NCBI GenBank assembly: GCA_965277595.1 | Contig: CBDIDH010000001.1 | Span: 1,302,001-1,366,000, forward strand | DNA length: 64,000 nt | Origin: CBDIDH01 sp965277595 | GTDB lineage: Bacteria; Planctomycetota; Planctomycetia; Isosphaerales; Isosphaeraceae | Direction: 5' to 3' | Part shown: positions 7,851 through 17,024 of the stretch, piece after piece | How the letters are laid out: each line of letters starts with the position of its first letter | How positions within the stretch are numbered: the first letter of the stretch is position 1 | Notes under the pieces: model-generated | What the model saw: the letters and a program-made list of their open reading frames with translations, nothing else | Told to the model about the DNA's origin: nothing | Databases searched by the model: none | Translations under genes and position numbers: made by a program

Positions 7851-9953
7851 ATGGCTCACATCTTGATTGCCTGTCCCCATTGCCATCGCACCGGTCTCAA
7901 GATCCGGCCCGAACACCTTGGACGCCACGTCGAGTGCAAGCATTGCGGCAAGCCTTTCCAGGCCGCCGCGCCCGAGGAAGCCCCAACTCCGTCCCGTGAA
8001 TCGGAACCGCGCGATCCGTCGGATCAACCGCGAGCATCGAACGCCCGACCAACTCCGATTGCCGAGGACCAAAAACGCCTCTCCGCCGACCTGGCCCGCC
8101 TCGAAACCGAAATCAAGACCGTCAAGCAACAACTCACCGACGCCCTTGCCGCGTCGGATCGCCTTCGACGTGATTTCGAGGCCGCGCGCGAGGGCGAGAT
8201 CGAGGCCCGCCGCCGCGCGGAGGCTCTTTATTCCGAACGTGACAAGGTCGTCGCCGATCGCGACCGCCTTTCCGCGGAACTTGAAACGCTCCGCGGCCGG
8301 CTCAACAAGGCCGAGGCCGACGCTCAACTCGTCGACGATCACCGTGCCGAGGCCGTCCGACTTGCCGCCGACGCCATCGCCTTGACTGTCGAACGCGACC
8401 GCCTCGCGAAGGACCTCGACAAAATCACGGCCGAGGCCGAGCTCGCCTCCAACGACCGCGACCGCCTGCAAAAAGAGCGTGATCTCCTGCGGTCCGAACT
8501 CATTGACGCGGCCCAACGAACCGAGGAGACAAAGGCTCGACTCATCGAGGAGCATCAGGCCGAGACTCTTCGGCTCGAAACCGAGTGGAAGGCCGAGCAG
8601 GCGGAACGCAACCGCCTTGGCCAGGAACTCGACCGGCTCAAAAACGAAGCCAAGACAGCCCTCGCCGAGCGCGATGGCCTGAATCGAGACGCCGAAGCCT
8701 TGCGCGAGGAACTGGAAGACGCGAGGACGCGAACCGCCGAGGCCGATCAGCGTCACGAACAGGCGGGGGCGGGCGTCGACGCTCTTCACGAACAGATCGC
8801 CGCGATGGAAGACGAGCGTCAGGCCGAGGCCATCCGGCTGGGCGCTGAGGTGGCCTCAACACGCCTGGAACGCGACCGCCTGGCGGGCGACCTGGCCCGG
8901 ATGACGCTTGAGGTCGAGACCTTTCGCGAGAGGCTTAACACCGCCGAAACGGCCGCGCGGTCCGTCCAGGAACTTCGGGCCGAGGTGGATTCCGGACGCA
9001 TCGAACGCGATCGACTCCGATCGGAGGTGGATCGTTGGCGGGAGAGGTCGGATGAGGCTGAGCGTCTGGTCAACGACGCCAGGGCCGAGACCGAGACCCT
9101 TCGCGGCCAGATCGAGCGTCTTGAAGAGGAACGTCTGGCCGAGGCCATCCGGCTCGGGGCCGAGGTCGCCGCGGCACGCGCCGAACGCGACCGCCTGACG
9201 GGCGAGGTCGACCGGCTTCGGGCCGACGCGGAACAGTCTTCCGCCCCGACGACCGAGATTAAGTCTCTGCGCGTCGAGCGCGATCAACTCGCCGGTGAGG
9301 TCGCCGCGCTTCGCGGTCAGGTTGATCCATTGTCGGCACGACTGGCCGACGCCGACCGCCGGGTCGAGCAGGCTCTCGGGCGAGCCGAAGGGCTTTCCGG
9401 CGACCTTGCGCGTGTGAACGGCATGCTCAAAAACGCTCACGAAGAGGCCGCTGCATCGAGGACAACCGCCGCGACGCTTCGTGATGAGTTGGAACGTCTC
9501 CGGGCCGAACGTCACTCCGAGGACGATCGATCGGGCGTGGCCGTGAAGGCGCTTCGCCTGGAACTGGACGAGGCTCGATCGCGGTCGGCGGCCGATCAGG
9601 ATCGGATCGCCTCGTTGACCGAAGCGACGTCCGACCTCGAACGTCGCCTTGTCGAGACGATCGATGACCTCAACGCCGCGTCCGAGCGGGCCGAGAACCA
9701 ATCGCGAGCCTTCCGCGACGCTCTCGTCGCCTCGCCCGGCCAGGCGGTCCCGACGACCAACGCGACGACGACCGACGACCCCGAGGTTCTGGCCAGGCGG
9801 CTTGGTGAACTCAACCGGGTCAACCAGCAACTTTGTGCCTTGCTCGGTGTCTTCGGCTTGCCCGGCTCGATGCTCCCCGCGCCGCAACCGCGAAGACCGA
9901 TGTCGGAATCAACTCCCGCCAGCGAGCCGATTCGTTCCACGGTCAAGAAGTGA
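7851..9953 (+). CDS. Zinc-ribbon coiled-coil protein
   Basis: About 700 aa. The ATG at 7851 begins directly with a zinc ribbon: C8-x2-C11 and C29-x2-C32 (CPHC and CKHC), of the short MJ0042-like type often seen at the N-terminus of planctomycete proteins. After a Pro-rich linker, residues of about 75-650 form an almost unbroken heptad-rich coiled coil full of Glu, Arg, Leu and Ala, with repeated phrases such as ERDRLAGDL and EAIRLGAEVA that point to internal duplication. The C-terminus has a short conserved-looking segment (LARRLGELNRVNQQL) and a Pro-rich tail. There is no ATPase head, so it is not an SMC protein. A cytoskeletal or scaffolding role fits the shape, but the function is unknown. 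Confidence 0.8.
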   Translation: MAHILIACPHCHRTGLKIRPEHLGRHVECKHCGKPFQAAAPEEAPTPSRESEPRDPSDQPRASNARPTPIAEDQKRLSADLARLETEIKTVKQQLTDALAASDRLRRDFEAAREGEIEARRRAEALYSERDKVVADRDRLSAELETLRGRLNKAEADAQLVDDHRAEAVRLAADAIALTVERDRLAKDLDKITAEAELASNDRDRLQKERDLLRSELIDAAQRTEETKARLIEEHQAETLRLETEWKAEQAERNRLGQELDRLKNEAKTALAERDGLNRDAEALREELEDARTRTAEADQRHEQAGAGVDALHEQIAAMEDERQAEAIRLGAEVASTRLERDRLAGDLARMTLEVETFRERLNTAETAARSVQELRAEVDSGRIERDRLRSEVDRWRERSDEAERLVNDARAETETLRGQIERLEEERLAEAIRLGAEVAAARAERDRLTGEVDRLRADAEQSSAPTTEIKSLRVERDQLAGEVAALRGQVDPLSARLADADRRVEQALGRAEGLSGDLARVNGMLKNAHEEAAASRTTAATLRDELERLRAERHSEDDRSGVAVKALRLELDEARSRSAADQDRIASLTEATSDLERRLVETIDDLNAASERAENQSRAFRDALVASPGQAVPTTNATTTDDPEVLARRLGELNRVNQQLCALLGVFGLPGSMLPAPQPRRPMSESTPASEPIRSTVKK

Positions 9954-10060
9954 TCGTGGCGATGGAACCGCCGCTCCCTTGTCGGTTCCAACCAGGTAAC
10001 GATGACTGACGGATCAATCCATACCCGTCATCGTTCATCGGGGTTGGCGCGGAATAGCCC

Positions 10061-10113
10061 AAGGCCAGAGGCCAGAGTTCAAAGGCCAGAGGAAAAATCT
10101 GTCCTCTGTCCTT
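10061..10113. repeat. Palindromic repeat, AGAGG variant
   Basis: AAGGCCAGAGGA (10082-10093) and TCCTCTGTCCTT (10102-10113) pair at 11 of 12 positions around an 8-base loop. An extra left-arm copy (AAGGCCAGAGGCCAGAG) precedes it. The loop and right arm contain AAAATCTGTCCT, also found in the large hairpin at 59441-59560, which ties the two together. It lies between the convergent coiled-coil and PEP-CTERM genes. Confidence 0.6.
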
Positions 10114-10144
10114 AAGTAAAAAGTGTCGCGTCAGGGCTTGAGCA

Positions 10145-10190
10145 CCAAAGAACAAGGGCCGCCCCAGTGCAAGATTGGGACAGCCCTCGT
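10145..10190 (-). terminator. Terminator of the PEP-CTERM gene
   Basis: Read on the minus strand, AGGGCTGTCCCA (10187-10176) pairs with TGGGGCGGCCCT (10166-10155), the two mismatched positions being G-U pairs in RNA, and is followed by TGTTCTTTGG. It lies about 48 bases after the stop of the minus-strand gene at 10235. Confidence 0.65.
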
Positions 10191-10234
10191 GTTGTTCAGA
10201 AGATGAGCGTTGACGGGAAGAACGCGAGAGTTCT

Positions 10235-11272
10235 TCAGGCGGCGAGCTTGGTCCGTCGGGCGCCGACGCCGACGATCGTCAAGACTCCCAGGCCCATCAG
10301 CACCACGCTCGTCGGTTCGGGAACCGCGTTCAGGGTGGCGAGGTAGGTCGGGAAGTTCAGGCCCGAGGCGAAGAGGACGCCCGGGTCAAACGTGGCGCCG
10401 TTGAAGACGTATTTTTCAATGAACCCGCTGGTCGAGGTCGGCTCAGCGCCGCCGCCAAGGAAGGAGGCGTACAGGGTATTCGTCGTCGGGTCGTAGGTCA
10501 CGCCCTCGGCATTGCCGCCGGGGACCGTGTCGATCGTGGCGATGTAAGCGCCGGTCGCGCTGTATTCCTGGATCATGGAGACGCCGGTCGTCGTGCCGTT
10601 GCTGGCGATGAAGACGTGCCCGGTGGGATCGAAGGCCACCTGCTGGCCGCCGTCGAGCATACCGGCGCCGGTTGGGGTCACGATCGTCGGCGCGGCGGCG
10701 ATGTTGGCGGGGTTGTAGATCAGGAACGAGTTCGTGTTCGGACCAGGGTCGCCCGTTGCGGCGCTATTCACAATGTAGAGTAAACCATTCGCCGGATTAT
10801 AGCCGATCCCGGTGGGCATGTTTGTGTTCGCGGTCCCGAAGGTTTGCGTGAACGCCCCCGCCGACGTGTACTGAGCGACATACCCATAAGGCGGATTCGG
10901 CATGGTTCCGTTCGTCACATACGCATTACCGGTTCCGTCAAAGGCAATGTCCACAGGCGCATTCAGCGTGTTGCCCGGCGGCGTCGCATTCGTGACGAAA
11001 AAGCCGAGCGGCGTTCCGGTCGCGGAGTACTCGGCGACTGAGTTCGACGTGCCGTTATTCACGACGTAAACGTTATTGCCCGGACCAACGGTCACTCCGA
11101 TCGGCGAATCCAGATTTGTCGTGGCGAACGTTGATTGAGCGCCCGCCGAGGTAAATCGGAGTACGTCGGGGGTACCATTCTCGACGGCGATGATGTCCGC
11201 CTGAGACCGAGACCCGCCCCCAAGCAGCGCGGCCAGGGTCGAGCATAGCAAGATTCCTCGGCACCTCATCAT
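10235..11272 (-). CDS. PEP-CTERM exported beta-propeller (NHL/SMP-30-like) protein
   Basis: 345 aa. The start at 11272 (ATGATG) follows a good ribosome site, AGAGGAG. A signal peptide (MRCRGILLCSTLAALLGGG, cleavage near SQA) is followed by repeated units such as IGVTVGPGNNVYVVNNG and DIAFDGTGNAYVTNG, about 45 residues apart, typical of NHL or SMP-30 propellers. Residues 317-345 are a textbook PEP-CTERM tail: VPEP, a hydrophobic span, then a basic ARR. In bacteria with exosortase this tail is cut and the protein is sorted to the envelope or matrix. No exosortase gene is in the window. The target of the propeller is unknown. Confidence 0.88.
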   Translation of the reverse strand: MMRCRGILLCSTLAALLGGGSRSQADIIAVENGTPDVLRFTSAGAQSTFATTNLDSPIGVTVGPGNNVYVVNNGTSNSVAEYSATGTPLGFFVTNATPPGNTLNAPVDIAFDGTGNAYVTNGTMPNPPYGYVAQYTSAGAFTQTFGTANTNMPTGIGYNPANGLLYIVNSAATGDPGPNTNSFLIYNPANIAAAPTIVTPTGAGMLDGGQQVAFDPTGHVFIASNGTTTGVSMIQEYSATGAYIATIDTVPGGNAEGVTYDPTTNTLYASFLGGGAEPTSTSGFIEKYVFNGATFDPGVLFASGLNFPTYLATLNAVPEPTSVVLMGLGVLTIVGVGARRTKLAA

Positions 11273-11974
11273 TGAACACTCCTCTGGGTTGAGAAATAAG
11301 AGGGGCCCGCAGTTGACCCTGGCTTCACAAAAGCCCGGATCGTCCTTCGGCCGGTTGCTTCAAGTCAGTTGGCAAGTTCTTAAGTTGATGATCGCGAGAT
11401 CGCGTTCAGGGCGGCTTGGGTGGCCTGGAACGGCATTATGGTGCGCCCTGGAGAAAGACGCACCAGCGAAATCAAAAAAACTCTCCGAGAGTTGCCTTCG
11501 TGCAACTTTGTCAACGACACTCGCCTAATGTAACGTCAAGTTTCGACCAGGTTTCGATAACCGGCTCCGAGGAGTCGTTCCCTATCTGACGTGGTCTTCT
11601 GAGCAAACTTCCCTGTGAATCCCCTGAAACCAGAGAGTCTGAGTGATCCAGTACAACTTTTTAAGATCGTCTGCGTACAAACAAGAAACAGATTCTGCCG
11701 ATAATGACGAACCGGGGCAAGATCGATTGAAGAAAACATTTCCGACCAGAACAAGAGAATTCTTCAAAGATCAAGAGTTTTGGGTTTGGATGGGATCGTT
11801 GTCTGTTGAAATTTTGATACATTAGATTCGATTTCACATCCCCTGAAATCGACGGAGAGACTCCCGGCCGGTCGCAATGGTCAAAGGGTGGTCGGTCCGA
11901 GTCGGGATCGGTTAGAATGCCAACTCGCGGGTGAGGCGGAGCGACGGACCCAGGCGTGAACCAGGCCAAACGGA
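11273..11974. other. 702-base divergent gap, AT-richer, with a minus-strand terminator-like hairpin
   Basis: It separates the divergent PEP-CTERM gene and the large hybrid kinase. About 11500-11860 is clearly richer in A/T than the flanks and has only short open frames without protein character. TCCCCTGAAA occurs twice (near 11619 and 11840). The only structured element is the hairpin at 11474-11493. It may hold promoters for both genes or a small RNA; none can be named. Confidence 0.4.
11474..11493 (-). terminator. Terminator-like hairpin upstream of the PEP-CTERM gene
   Basis: Read on the minus strand: AACTCTC, one base, GAGAGTT, then a run of seven or more T (A-run at 11474-11480 on plus). 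It lies 200 bases before the PEP-CTERM start codon, so it could end a small upstream transcript or act as a leader attenuator. Confidence 0.45.
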
Positions 11975-14900
11975 ATGCAACCGACGCGCGACCCCATCGC
12001 CTTGCCTGTCGGCAAGGGCGAGATGAGCGAGCGGACCTGGGTCTTTGACTGGAGTCAAACCCCGCTCGGCCCGATCGAGACCTGGCCGCGGGCGCTGCGG
12101 ACGGTCGTCGGGGTCATGCTCTCGTCGCGGTACGCCATGTGGCTCGGCTGGGGACCGGATCTCACCTTCTTTTATAACGACGACTACGCCCGGATGACCC
12201 TCGGCCCGAAGCACCCCTGGGCCCTGGGTCGGCCCGCGCGTGAGGTCTGGTTCGAGATCTGGGGCGACATCGGCCCGAGGACCGAGTCGGTCGTTCAGAC
12301 CGGCCAGGCCACCTGGGACGAGGGCCTCTTGCTCTTCCTCGAAAGGCAAGGATTCTCCGAGGAGACGTATCACACCTTTTCCTATAGCCCCGTGCCCGAC
12401 GATCAGGGGGGTATCGGCGGGATGCTCTGCGTCGTGACCGAGGATACCGAGCGGACGATTGGCGAACGTCGGCTGCGAACGCTCCGCGAACTCGCCTCGC
12501 GAACGGCCGACGAGCCGAGGTCGGCCGAGGATGCTTGTGAGACAGCGGCCCGGCTTCTCGCGGGCAACCCCAAAGACCTTTCCTTCGTCCTTTTCTACCT
12601 GCTTGATGCCGATGGTCGACGCTTGACTCTCGCCGGATCAACGGGGGTCGACCGCGATTCGCCCATCTGCCCCATCGCCATCGATCTTCAGGACGAGTCG
12701 GGACCCTGGCCGTTTCTCTCGGCGGCGAAGGGGGGCGGGGGGGGCGTGGTCGACGGCCTTTCCGAACGATTCGGGCCGTTGCCGGGAGGCGCCTGGCCCG
12801 AACCGTCAAGGCAAGCGGTCGTTCTTCCCCTGTCAAGGCCCGGCCAGAGCCAGGCGGCCGGCTTTGTCGTGGTCGGAGTCAGCCCGCGACGCCCTTTCGA
12901 CGACAGCTATCGTGTTTTTTTTGATCTGCTGGCCGGTCAGGTGGCGACAGCCCTTGCCAACGCCAGAGCCTACGAGGAAGAGCGCAACCGCGCTGACAAG
13001 CTCGCCGAGCTTGATCGGGCCAAAACCGCTTTCTTCTCGAACGTCAGCCATGAGTTCCGCACCCCCTTGACGCTCATGCTCGGCCCCGTCGAGGACATCC
13101 TCGCCAAGCCGGACGACCAGGTCTTGCCCGAGAACCGCGAGGTCCTCAAACTCGTCGATCGCAACGGCCGACGACTCTTGCGGCTGGTCAACACCCTGCT
13201 TGACTTCTCCAGGATCGAGGCGGGCCGCGCCCGGGCCTTATACAGGCCGACCGACCTGGCCTCACTCACCGCCGACCTCGCCAGTGGCTTTCGATCCGCC
13301 TGCGAGCGGGCCGGTCTGACGCTCTCGGTCGACTGCCCCGCGCTCGCCGAACTCGTCCACGTCGATCCGGAGATGTGGGAGAAGGTCGTCCTGAACCTCC
13401 TCTCGAATGCCTTCAAGTTCACCCTTGAAGGCAAGATCAGCGTCCGGCTCCGGCTGAGCGAAGGAGCGGCCGTTCTTCAAGTCCAGGACACCGGGACGGG
13501 TATCCCCGCCGCCGAAATGCCCCGACTCTTCGAGCGGTTCCACCGGGTCGAAGACGCCCGCGGCCGGACCCACGAAGGGAGCGGGATCGGCCTGGCCCTG
13601 GTTCATGACGTCGTCAAGCTTCACGGCGGATCGGTCTCCGCCGAGAGTGTGCTCGGGCAAGGCACGACCTTCGTCGTCACGATCCCGACCGGCTCCGGCC
13701 ATCTCCCGCCCGACCAGATTGCCCCGGAAAACGAGGTCGTTTCCAGAGTGAAGGACGCCCGTCCCTATGTTGAGGAGGCGTTTCGATGGCTTCCCGAGGC
13801 CGAGCGCGAAGCCAACGATCTTCCCGAACGATCATCCTGTGATGAAATCCCAATTTATTCCGGCTCTCAACCGACAAACAAGGCCGACGACAATCGCCCC
13901 CGGGTGCTCCTGGCCGACGATAACGCCGACATGCGGCAGTATGTTCGCCGCCTTCTTTCCGGCACCTTTCAGGTCGACGCCGTTTCTGACGGCGAGGCGG
14001 CGCTGGCGGCTGCCCGAGACCTCCCGCCGGATCTGATCCTGACCGATGTGATGATGCCCAGGCTTGGCGGCTTCGGCCTTCTCAAGGCGCTTCGGGCCGA
14101 TCCTCGGACGGCGGAAATTCCGGTCATCATGCTCTCGGCGCGTGCCGGTGAGGAAAGCCGGGTCGAGGGCTTGGACGCCGGCGCCGACGACTATCTCGTC
14201 AAGCCCTTCGGCGCCCGAGAGCTTTTGGCTCGAGTGACCGCTCACCTTCAGATCGCCCGAATGCGCCGCGAGTCCAGTGCGACGCTCCGCGAAAGTGAAG
14301 AACGCCTCCGCATGGCGCTGACCGCCGCCAGGATGGTCGCCTGGCAATGGAGTCCCGTCGACGGCTCGCTGCAAGCCTCGGAAAACGCGGCCGAAGTCTT
14401 CGGCCTGCCCGACGGCCAGTTCCTGGAATCGATCGCTCAGGGGCTCGCGTTGCTCCATCCCGATGACCTCGCGAACTATCAGGCGATCTTCCGCGAGGCG
14501 ATTGAGGATCGCGACACTTATCTGACCCGATACCGGCTGATTCGACCCGATGACGGCCGTCTGCTCTGGATGGAAGAGCGCGGACACGCCGTCTGCGACG
14601 AGTCGGGCAAGGTCGTTCGTCTCGTCGGCGTCGTGATGGACATCACCGAGACGATGCGAATCGAAGAGGGCCTGCGGAATGCCCGATCGCGTCTGGAAGC
14701 CACGCTCGCCGCGGGCGAGGTCGGCACCTGGGAGTTTAACCCGGTTGACGACGTTGTCCGGGCCGACCCGAACCTCGCCCGGATGTTCGGCGTCTCGCCC
14801 GAGGAAGCCTCGGGAGGCCCGATCGCGGCGTACCTGCGGGTCGTCCATCCCGATGACCGCGTCCGCGTCACCACCGCGCTCGGAAAGTCGATCGCAGCGG

Positions 14901-16978
14901 GCGAGGACTTCGAGGCCGATTACCGACTGGTCGCCGCCGACGGTTCCTGCCGCTGGGTCGTCGCGCGCGGACGGGTCGAACGCGACCACGAAGGACGTGC
15001 CATTCGCCTGCCGGGCGTCGTCATCGACGTCACCGCCCAGCGCCGGGCCGAGGCGGAACTACGCGCCAGCGAGAAGCGCCGTCGACTCGCCCTTGACTCC
15101 GCGGAGCTTGGCGCCTGGAACGTCGACGCGGCGACGCACGCTCTGACCACCGACGAACGCTTCCGCGTCATCTTCCACGGCACAGACGCGCCGATCAGCT
15201 TCGAACAGGCCCTTGCCGCCATTCATGCCGACGACCGAACGCGGGTCCAATCGGGCGTCGCGGCGGCGTTGAATGCCGACGATCCTGTTCCGTATTCCGA
15301 GGAATACCGGGTCATTCAACCCGACGGCTCGATGCGCTGGGTCTTCGCCGAGGGGCGGGCGAACTTTGATCCAGTTGAGTCGGGGGGTCGGCTCGTCAGT
15401 CTCGACGGCACCGTGGCCGACATCACCGACCAAAAACTCCGTGAACAACAACTGCGCGAGAGCGAGGATCGGCTCCGGTTCGCCCTTCAGGCCGGTAGGA
15501 TGGGGACCTGGGATCTCGACATCGCCTCGGGACGGCTCGACTGCTCCGAGACCTGCAAGGCCAACTACGGCCGCGGACCTTCCGAATCGTTCACCTACGA
15601 GGAACTCGCCGCGTCGATCGTTGAAGACGACGTGACCCGTTGGCGTCAAGCCGTCAACGACGCCGCCGAACGTGCCGACGGGCTCGACCTGGAGTATCGA
15701 ACCCTCTGGCCCGACGGCTCGATCCACTGGGTCTGCGTCCGGGCAAGCTGCGTTCGCGACGCGTCGGGGCGGGCCGTCTCGATGTCCGGCGTCTCCTTCA
15801 ACATCGACGAGCGAAAACGCGCCGAGGAAGCGCTTCATGACGCCGACCGCCAGAAGGATGAGTTCCTGGCCACGCTCGCCCATGAACTCCGTAACCCACT
15901 CGCTCCGATCCGCCACGGCCTTCAGATCATGAAGATCGCGGGCGACGACCGCGACGTCGTTGATGAGTCGCGGACCCTCATGGAGCGGCAGGTCACGCAC
16001 ATGGTCCGGCTTATTGACGACCTGATGGACGTCTCAAGGATCAGCCGGGGCAAGATGGAACTGCGCCGCGAACGCGTCGAACTCGCGGCAATCGTTCAGA
16101 ACGCCGTGGAGACCAGCCGTCCTCTCCTGGAAAAAGCGGGGCATGAACTCTCCGTCACGCTTCCCGCGCGGCCGATCCTCATCGACGCCGACGTGACCCG
16201 ATTGTCTCAGGTCTTTTCCAACCTCCTGAATAACTCCGCCAAGTATACCGAGGGCGGAGGCGACATCGCCCTCGTGGCCGAGCGGCAGGGGAGCGATGTG
16301 GTTGTCTCCGTGCGTGACAATGGCGTCGGCATCCCGGCCGAGATGTTGCCGAGGGTCTTCGCCATGTTCACCCAGGTCGACCGCTCGCTCGAACGCGCGC
16401 AAGGGGGTCTGGGCATCGGCCTTTCTCTGGTCAAGACCCTCGTCGAGATGCACGGCGGATCGGTCGAGGCCCGAAGCGCGGGACATGGTCTCGGCAGCGA
16501 GTTTATCGTCCGCCTGCCGATCGTCGTGACCACGCCCACCGACCCTCCGGCGCGAATCGCGACCGAACCCGCCGCCCGGTCGTCGCCTCTTCGCATCCTC
16601 GTCGTCGACGACAATCACGACTCAGCGCGAACGCTCTCCCGGCTCCTGAAACTGCTCGGCCACGAGGCTCGGATGGCCCACGACGGCGGCGCGGCGATCG
16701 AACTGGCCGAGGCATATCGCCCCGAGTTGATGCTTCTCGATATCGGCCTGCCGATCCTGAACGGCTACGACGTCGCCCGAGCGATCCGCTCCCGCCCCTG
16801 GGGCGGCGGCCTTGTGATCGTCGCCCTGACCGGCTGGGGCCAGGAAGGCGACCGTCGCCGTTCCAAGGAGGCAGGCATCGACGACCACCTCGTCAAACCC
16901 GTGGACCCGGCCCTTCTGGAACGCCTGCTCGCCAGCCTTCGGCCTATCGACGCGAGCCATCCGGCTCCAAAACCCTGA
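11975..16978 (+). CDS. Giant hybrid histidine kinase with two kinase cores and two receivers
   Basis: 1667 aa, no membrane span. Order: PAS-like domain (about 20-150), GAF (160-330), HisKA with phospho-His near 357 (SHEFRTPL), HATPase with N-box near 473 (NLLSNAFKF), receiver (640-760) with phospho-Asp 691 (LTDVMMP), four PAS domains with PAC-type ends (about 770-890, 893-1020, 1030-1150, 1158-1280), a second HisKA with His 1303 (AHELRNPL), a second HATPase (1400-1510), and a C-terminal receiver (1538-1660) with Asp 1589. Both cores look intact. The layout suggests a whole phosphorelay in one soluble chain. There is no output domain and no response regulator nearby, so the phosphoryl acceptor must be encoded elsewhere. 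Signals are unknown; the many PAS and GAF domains suggest small-molecule or redox inputs. Confidence 0.93.
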   Translation: MQPTRDPIALPVGKGEMSERTWVFDWSQTPLGPIETWPRALRTVVGVMLSSRYAMWLGWGPDLTFFYNDDYARMTLGPKHPWALGRPAREVWFEIWGDIGPRTESVVQTGQATWDEGLLLFLERQGFSEETYHTFSYSPVPDDQGGIGGMLCVVTEDTERTIGERRLRTLRELASRTADEPRSAEDACETAARLLAGNPKDLSFVLFYLLDADGRRLTLAGSTGVDRDSPICPIAIDLQDESGPWPFLSAAKGGGGGVVDGLSERFGPLPGGAWPEPSRQAVVLPLSRPGQSQAAGFVVVGVSPRRPFDDSYRVFFDLLAGQVATALANARAYEEERNRADKLAELDRAKTAFFSNVSHEFRTPLTLMLGPVEDILAKPDDQVLPENREVLKLVDRNGRRLLRLVNTLLDFSRIEAGRARALYRPTDLASLTADLASGFRSACERAGLTLSVDCPALAELVHVDPEMWEKVVLNLLSNAFKFTLEGKISVRLRLSEGAAVLQVQDTGTGIPAAEMPRLFERFHRVEDARGRTHEGSGIGLALVHDVVKLHGGSVSAESVLGQGTTFVVTIPTGSGHLPPDQIAPENEVVSRVKDARPYVEEAFRWLPEAEREANDLPERSSCDEIPIYSGSQPTNKADDNRPRVLLADDNADMRQYVRRLLSGTFQVDAVSDGEAALAAARDLPPDLILTDVMMPRLGGFGLLKALRADPRTAEIPVIMLSARAGEESRVEGLDAGADDYLVKPFGARELLARVTAHLQIARMRRESSATLRESEERLRMALTAARMVAWQWSPVDGSLQASENAAEVFGLPDGQFLESIAQGLALLHPDDLANYQAIFREAIEDRDTYLTRYRLIRPDDGRLLWMEERGHAVCDESGKVVRLVGVVMDITETMRIEEGLRNARSRLEATLAAGEVGTWEFNPVDDVVRADPNLARMFGVSPEEASGGPIAAYLRVVHPDDRVRVTTALGKSIAAGEDFEADYRLVAADGSCRWVVARGRVERDHEGRAIRLPGVVIDVTAQRRAEAELRASEKRRRLALDSAELGAWNVDAATHALTTDERFRVIFHGTDAPISFEQALAAIHADDRTRVQSGVAAALNADDPVPYSEEYRVIQPDGSMRWVFAEGRANFDPVESGGRLVSLDGTVADITDQKLREQQLRESEDRLRFALQAGRMGTWDLDIASGRLDCSETCKANYGRGPSESFTYEELAASIVEDDVTRWRQAVNDAAERADGLDLEYRTLWPDGSIHWVCVRASCVRDASGRAVSMSGVSFNIDERKRAEEALHDADRQKDEFLATLAHELRNPLAPIRHGLQIMKIAGDDRDVVDESRTLMERQVTHMVRLIDDLMDVSRISRGKMELRRERVELAAIVQNAVETSRPLLEKAGHELSVTLPARPILIDADVTRLSQVFSNLLNNSAKYTEGGGDIALVAERQGSDVVVSVRDNGVGIPAEMLPRVFAMFTQVDRSLERAQGGLGIGLSLVKTLVEMHGGSVEARSAGHGLGSEFIVRLPIVVTTPTDPPARIATEPAARSSPLRILVVDDNHDSARTLSRLLKLLGHEARMAHDGGAAIELAEAYRPELMLLDIGLPILNGYDVARAIRSRPWGGGLVIVALTGWGQEGDRRRSKEAGIDDHLVKPVDPALLERLLASLRPIDASHPAPKP

Positions 16979-17024
16979 AAACCGCGCCAACGCTCTTTTC
17001 TTTCTCACGGATGAAGCCCCCACA

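Noticed and set aside
11273..11474. Sigma-54 promoter of the kind regulating some PEP-CTERM genes
   Set aside because: No TGGCAC-N5-TTGC match on the minus strand; the nearest (TTGCCA-N5-TTGAA) is too poor.
13832..14989. 385-codon minus-strand frame opposite the first hybrid kinase
   Set aside because: Shadow of receiver and PAS coding sequence, whose residues are intact on plus.
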